Assembly: GCA_964651385.1 (NCBI GenBank) | Contig: CAZYYM010000005.1 | Location: forward strand, 1 to 64,000 | Length of the DNA stretch: 64,000 nucleotides | DNA from: GCA-001735895 sp964651385 | GTDB lineage: Bacteria; Pseudomonadota; Gammaproteobacteria; GCA-001735895 | Direction of reading: 5' to 3' | In this document: positions 60,749 through 64,000 of the stretch, one piece after another | Layout of the letters: each line of letters begins with the position of its first letter | Numbering within the stretch: the stretch's first letter is position 1 | Translations under genes and position numbers: made by a program | Notes under the pieces: model-generated | Database searches by the model: none | What the model was told of the DNA's origin: nothing | The model's input: the letters and a program-made list of their open reading frames with translations, nothing else

Positions 60749-61873
60749 ATGAACCAGATTTTGGATGCGTCCTTATTCAAAGAATTCGATCAGCCCTTCG
60801 GGCTCTCCCACGGATTGCCCGGCTCGGCATATACCAGTCCGACATTCAATCAGCTCGAAAATGAGCGAATATTCTCGCGTAGCTGGGTCTTCGTCGGCTT
60901 TGCGCACGAACTGCCCAATAGCGGCGACGTGGTGCCGATTAACATCGCAGGCCTGCCGCTGTTTTTGCTACGTAATGACAATGGCGAAATAGCGGCGTTT
61001 CACAATGTGTGTCGACATCGCAACCTGCAGATCATCGATAAACCCGCCAATTGTGGGAAAATTATCCGTTGCCCTTACCATAGCTGGAGTTACGACCTCC
61101 GTGGCCAGCTAAAGAATGCGCCCTATTTCGGCGGCGGTGCGAAAGACCTGCCTGCAGGCTTCAATCTCGAGAATAACGGTTTAATGCCGGTTAACATTGC
61201 GGTCTGGCACGACTGGATATTCCTCAACCTCGCCGAAGAACCTCGCGCCTTCGAGCATTTCATCGCGCCGCTAAAAACTGCACTGGGTGACAACGATGTC
61301 AGCCAGTATGTCCCCGTTACCACGGTTCAAATGGGCACAGTAAAGTGCAACTGGAAGTTACTAATGGAAAACTTTATCGAGCCCTATCACGTGCAGTTCG
61401 TGCATAAGACCACCACCGAGCAACCACTGCAAGATCACTACCCCGTTATCGAAGGCGACTGCCTCGGCAGTGCCGTCGACCTCAGCGAAGAACAGATGGC
61501 GGCAGCAAGGTCTGATACCCTCGGAGTCTCGTCGAAATACCTGACGCTATTCCCTAACTTCGTCATGGGAACCTATCATCCGGACCAGGTCGGTGTTCAT
61601 CTGAATACACCGATTGATGGGGAAACAACCCTGCAACGTCGTGTTATTTACCTGCACAAAGATGCCGGTTATAGTGACGAACAGATTCAGGGCCTGCACG
61701 ACCTGTGGCACAGTGTTCACCTCGAAGACCACGAAATGTGCCAGCGACTACAGCAGGGCCGCCACTCGCCGCTGGCACAACAGGGCGGTGTGTTATCGCC
61801 GCACTGGGAAACCAGCGTACGAAAATTTCAGGAACTGGTCGCCAACGCCGTGCGACCGGGCCTAAGTCAATAA
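60749..61873 (+). CDS. Rieske oxygenase, alpha-subunit-only type
   Basis: A 374-residue terminal oxygenase. The Rieske centre is C88-x-H90-x17-C108-x2-H111; the mononuclear iron ligands are His214, His219 and Asp327. The residue bridging the two centres, normally Asp, is Glu211 (ENFIEPYHVQFVH), as I recall for carnitine oxygenase CntA and related quaternary-ammonium enzymes. No beta subunit is present. I start at the ATG at 60749 (MNQILDASLF); the ATG at 60743 is equally close to a GGA, and the longer frame from 60497 runs back through the Lrp gene. A reductase is not in the window. Glyoxalase I follows 14 bases later. Confidence 0.92.
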   Translation: MNQILDASLFKEFDQPFGLSHGLPGSAYTSPTFNQLENERIFSRSWVFVGFAHELPNSGDVVPINIAGLPLFLLRNDNGEIAAFHNVCRHRNLQIIDKPANCGKIIRCPYHSWSYDLRGQLKNAPYFGGGAKDLPAGFNLENNGLMPVNIAVWHDWIFLNLAEEPRAFEHFIAPLKTALGDNDVSQYVPVTTVQMGTVKCNWKLLMENFIEPYHVQFVHKTTTEQPLQDHYPVIEGDCLGSAVDLSEEQMAAARSDTLGVSSKYLTLFPNFVMGTYHPDQVGVHLNTPIDGETTLQRRVIYLHKDAGYSDEQIQGLHDLWHSVHLEDHEMCQRLQQGRHSPLAQQGGVLSPHWETSVRKFQELVANAVRPGLSQ

Positions 61874-61887
61874 ATTGAGGAAAACCA

Positions 61888-62307
61888 ATGAACGAAGCCG
61901 CCAGCAAACCCGATTTTCGCCTCGATCACACAATGATCCGTGTTTTAGACCAGGGGAAAACTATCGACTTTTACACCCGTATTCTGGGGATGAAAATTTT
62001 GCGCCAGAATGAATATCCTGACGGTCGTTATACCAATACCTTCGTCGGCTATCAGGGCGAAGACGATGGCACCACCATCGAAATGACCTACAACTGGGAT
62101 CAGCAAGAACCCTACGACATGGGTAATGCCTGGGGACATTTCGCGTTGAAGGTATCGGACGTCTACGCAACGGCGGAATATCTCAAATCGGAAGGTGTCG
62201 AGTTCGTGCGAGAAGCAGGGCCGATGAATGCAGGGACGCGTATTATTGCGTTCTTCAAAGATCCGAATGGTTATGTCATCGAATTGAATGAGCCGTTGTC
62301 GAATTAG
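61888..62307 (+). CDS. gloA: Lactoylglutathione lyase (glyoxalase I)
   Basis: Converts the glutathione hemithioacetal of methylglyoxal to lactoylglutathione. The metal ligands are His14 (LDHTMIRV), Glu65 (IEMTYNW), His84 (GHFALKV) and Glu132 (VIELNE), spaced as in the nickel-type E. coli enzyme. Length 139. A strong GAGGAAAACCA precedes the ATG and it follows the Rieske gene closely, suggesting co-transcription and an aldehyde-producing pathway. Confidence 0.94.
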   Translation: MNEAASKPDFRLDHTMIRVLDQGKTIDFYTRILGMKILRQNEYPDGRYTNTFVGYQGEDDGTTIEMTYNWDQQEPYDMGNAWGHFALKVSDVYATAEYLKSEGVEFVREAGPMNAGTRIIAFFKDPNGYVIELNEPLSN

Positions 62308-62382
62308 TCTTAGGTCATCGATTTTGAGGTGTAAACTGACAGTTCGAAAACACTGATTCTGTCGCGTCAGGTTTGATTATCA

Positions 62383-62847
62383 ATGAATATGAAAATTATA
62401 CTAACCATTATACCGGGCCTCATGATTATGGCATTTGCTGGATTATTTTACCTTGGTCGCATATCGCAGTCTGGTGATGCACGGGGGCTGGTCGAGGCAA
62501 AACTAGCAAAGTGCCCAGAAAAACCGAACTGTATTTGTACCGAGTTTCCATCTGATATCAGCCATTACATGACGCCGATAGACTTATCGCAAACGGGTCT
62601 CAGGGATGTGCGGGTAAAATTAAAAACTGTTGTAGATAAAACGGGTGGCAGCATACGGGCAGAAGATGACAATTATCTGGTCGCAACATTTACATCGTCG
62701 ATATTCGGCTTTGTCGATGATTTAGAATTCAGGATAGATGCCGATCAAAAGCTGATCCAGCTGCGCTCGGCGTCGAGAGTCGGTTATAGCGATCGGGGAG
62801 TCAACAGGAAAAGAGTGGCACAAATTAAAATGTTATTCAATCAATAG
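62383..62847 (+). CDS. DUF1499-domain protein
   Basis: A 154-residue membrane-anchored protein: one N-terminal helix (about residues 4-24), then CPEKPNCICTEF and HYMTPID, the hallmark DUF1499 block, and a strand-rich domain ending with VGYSDRGVNRKRVAQIKM. Function unknown in all members I know of. It converges on the second Lrp/AsnC gene, 7 bases away. Confidence 0.88.
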   Translation: MNMKIILTIIPGLMIMAFAGLFYLGRISQSGDARGLVEAKLAKCPEKPNCICTEFPSDISHYMTPIDLSQTGLRDVRVKLKTVVDKTGGSIRAEDDNYLVATFTSSIFGFVDDLEFRIDADQKLIQLRSASRVGYSDRGVNRKRVAQIKMLFNQ

Positions 62848-62854
62848 CGTTCGA

Positions 62855-63319
62855 TCAAACGTAGTCCAGTGGCAGTACTGTGGTATTTTTCAACTCTTCC
62901 ATCGCGAAGTGGGAACTGATTTCGAATATGTCTACCCTGCTGATCAGTTTCTTGTAAACTGCGTCGAAAGCACCAATCGTAGGTGCTACTATTTTTAACA
63001 GGTAATCTACCTCACCACTCATTCGATAATATTCGATTATTTCTGGAATGTTGTCGATTACCGAGGTGAATTGCTTCAGCCATTGGGTGTTGTGCTGGTT
63101 AGTGCGTATATTCATGAACACAATCACCTGTAAATTTAGACGCTTGCGGTCGAGAAGCGCCACTCGGGATCGAATGATGCCTGATTCCTGCATTCTTTGA
63201 ATTCGACGCCAACAGGGGTTTTTGCTCAAACCTACCTGGTCAGCGAGATTAACCAGCGATTGATCTGAGTTTCTCTGGAGATGCTCGAGAATATGTCTGT
63301 CAATTTTATCTAGCTTCAT
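62855..63319 (-). CDS. Lrp/AsnC-family transcriptional regulator
   Basis: A 154-residue regulator with the winged helix DKIDRHILEHLQRNSDQSLVNLADQVGLS and the RAM domain including YYRMSGEVDYLLKIVAP. Length and start (MKLDKIDRHIL) are standard. The 123-base gap before the divergent DUF6356 gene carries an inverted repeat and repeated GGGATAAA motifs typical of multi-site Lrp binding, so autoregulation and control of that gene are likely. Confidence 0.93.
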   Translation of the reverse strand: MKLDKIDRHILEHLQRNSDQSLVNLADQVGLSKNPCWRRIQRMQESGIIRSRVALLDRKRLNLQVIVFMNIRTNQHNTQWLKQFTSVIDNIPEIIEYYRMSGEVDYLLKIVAPTIGAFDAVYKKLISRVDIFEISSHFAMEELKNTTVLPLDYV

Positions 63320-63321
63320 TT

Positions 63322-63391
63322 TCCCATAATATCGGAATTAATTGGGATAAAATACTAATTTTTATCATAATAAATCAAATTATGGGATAAA
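63322..63391. promoter_or_regulatory. Putative Lrp-type operator array
   Basis: Inverted repeat TCCCATAAT (63322-63330) and ATTATGGGA (63379-63387), plus a direct repeat GGGATAAA at 63344-63351 and 63384-63391, exactly 40 bases apart. The AT-rich gap separates the regulator from the divergent small gene. Confidence 0.55.
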
Positions 63392-63442
63392 TTTGCAGGA
63401 AAATCTTGTTAAGCTGTGCTCATTGATTCAGGAGATATTGAT

Positions 63443-63688
63443 ATGAAAAACTTATTTACCTATCACCCCGCTTCGGTTGGTGAAAATTACTTGCAACATC
63501 TGAAAACAGCCCTTGGTTTTAGTGTGGATTTGCTATTGGCCGCTCTAGTTTGCCTCGTACATGCCTTGATGCCATTCCTATTCGTTAAAACCGGCAGCAT
63601 GAAAATAGATGCGCTTTATCAGAGAATGGTGACCCATCGCGATCAGCGTACTGGTCTCGCGACCGATGGCCAAACCAGTCGTGGATAA
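63443..63688 (+). CDS. DUF6356-type small membrane protein
   Basis: An 81-residue protein beginning MKNLFTYHPASVGENYLQHL, with a membrane helix (about residues 25-48, LLLAALVCLVHALMPFLFV) and a C-terminal tail with LYQRMVTHR. This form matches the small DUF6356 family as I recall it; function unknown. AGGAG lies 8 bases before the ATG; the longer frame to 63416 lacks support. It is divergent from the second Lrp/AsnC gene. Confidence 0.82.
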   Translation: MKNLFTYHPASVGENYLQHLKTALGFSVDLLLAALVCLVHALMPFLFVKTGSMKIDALYQRMVTHRDQRTGLATDGQTSRG

Positions 63689-63945
63689 TGGGGCTTGAAG
63701 TTACCTTCGAGAATCCCAGGGAGCTATTATTCCGGCATTCCCGTCAAATGTTACTGCAGCCGGGCAGTTGGTGCATGCGAAAATCCCCAGCCAATTTATT
63801 CAATTGCCTGGGGGGTTGGTTGGTATAACCGGTTATATTTTTTGATTCATTTAGACCCACCAGCTTTACAATACGGGCTACCCTGGCACCGAGCTCACGC
63901 TGCTATCGCTTTTTCTGATATGAAGGAAATAGTGGAGTAAATGCA

Positions 63946-64000
63946 TTGCGCACTACACAGCCCGTAATAACAGAAAACAAAACCATTCTGGTCACTGGTT
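63946..64000 (+). CDS. Start of an SDR-type enzyme, truncated by the window
   Basis: The last 55 bases encode, from a TTG at 63946 with GGAG eight bases upstream, a short N-terminal tail and then TENKTILVTG, which is the opening of a Rossmann nucleotide-binding motif of short-chain dehydrogenases. The remainder is outside the window. Confidence 0.5.
   Translation, partial: MRTTQPVITENKTILVTG

Noticed and set aside
63785..63843. Two hairpins (CCCCAG..CTGGGG and the palindrome TATAACCGGTTATA followed by T6) as terminators
   Set aside because: The first has a mismatch and no T-tract; the second has only a five-pair AT stem. They may act weakly after the DUF6356 gene but are not convincing.
63695..63940. 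81-residue plus-strand frame near the right edge
   Set aside because: Unusual composition, TTG start without ribosome-binding site, no recognisable domain.

Overview
The window is a chromosomal origin-proximal segment of a gammaproteobacterium. The evidence is the gene set and order: gyrB-recF-dnaN-dnaA reading left, rpmH-rnpA-yidD-yidC-mnmE reading right, then thrB/polA/engB/cytochrome c4/dsbA, recCBD, gatCAB and mreBCD-rnd. Base composition is mid-range, there are no insertion sequences, prophage genes, tRNAs, rRNAs or CRISPR arrays, and coding density is high (no gene-free stretch above about 300 bases). The exact genus cannot be read from the sequence; a free-living, probably marine or environmental aerobe is my inference.

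Layout. 1-2258: end of a histidine-utilisation locus (hutH cut by the window edge, hutG). 2361-12220 (minus strand): dnaN-recF-gyrB, a small membrane protein, oligopeptidase A, an SH3/anchor protein, ubiD and an orphan ParA-type ATPase. 12221-14056: DnaA boxes and AT-rich DNA flank dnaA, so this is the likely oriC; two parS-like palindromes sit inside recF. 14057-17848 (plus): ribosomal protein L34, RNase P protein, YidD, YidC, MnmE. 17868-23947: thrB, polA, a structured small RNA behind a sigma-E-type promoter, engB, cytochrome c4, dsbA. 23981-38179 (minus): recC-recB-recD followed by a phosphatase-type response regulator and a large hybrid histidine kinase. 38403-45324: an unknown protein, methylmalonate-semialdehyde dehydrogenase, an MFS-acyltransferase fusion, a palindromic intergenic element with a terminator-like hairpin before a drug/metabolite transporter, an SDR and a small unknown. 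45335-48517 (minus): gatC-gatA-gatB. 48739-52340 (plus): mreBCD and rnd.

52349-56715 holds a FliL-like periplasmic protein, a BolA-like protein, a predicted redox-sensing nucleotide cyclase (haem-type membrane anchor, 2Fe-2S domain, class III catalytic domain) and a membrane-anchored chemotaxis-type signalling protein. 56798-62307 is a metabolic cluster: NTF2-like protein, cupin, alpha/beta hydrolase and glutamine-synthetase-like ligase in one operon, an Lrp/AsnC regulator, and divergently a Rieske oxygenase with a glutamate at the bridging position, then glyoxalase I. My reading is a gamma-glutamyl-amine or N-methyl-compound catabolic module with unknown substrate. 62383-64000: DUF1499 protein, a second Lrp/AsnC regulator with repeated operator-like sites upstream, a DUF6356 protein, and the first codons of an SDR enzyme running off the window.

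The most interesting items are the sigma-E-dependent sRNA candidate between polA and engB with a CU-rich apical loop, the paired parS sites inside recF, the haem/Fe-S nucleotide cyclase with altered substrate-specifying residues, and the ligase/Rieske cluster.
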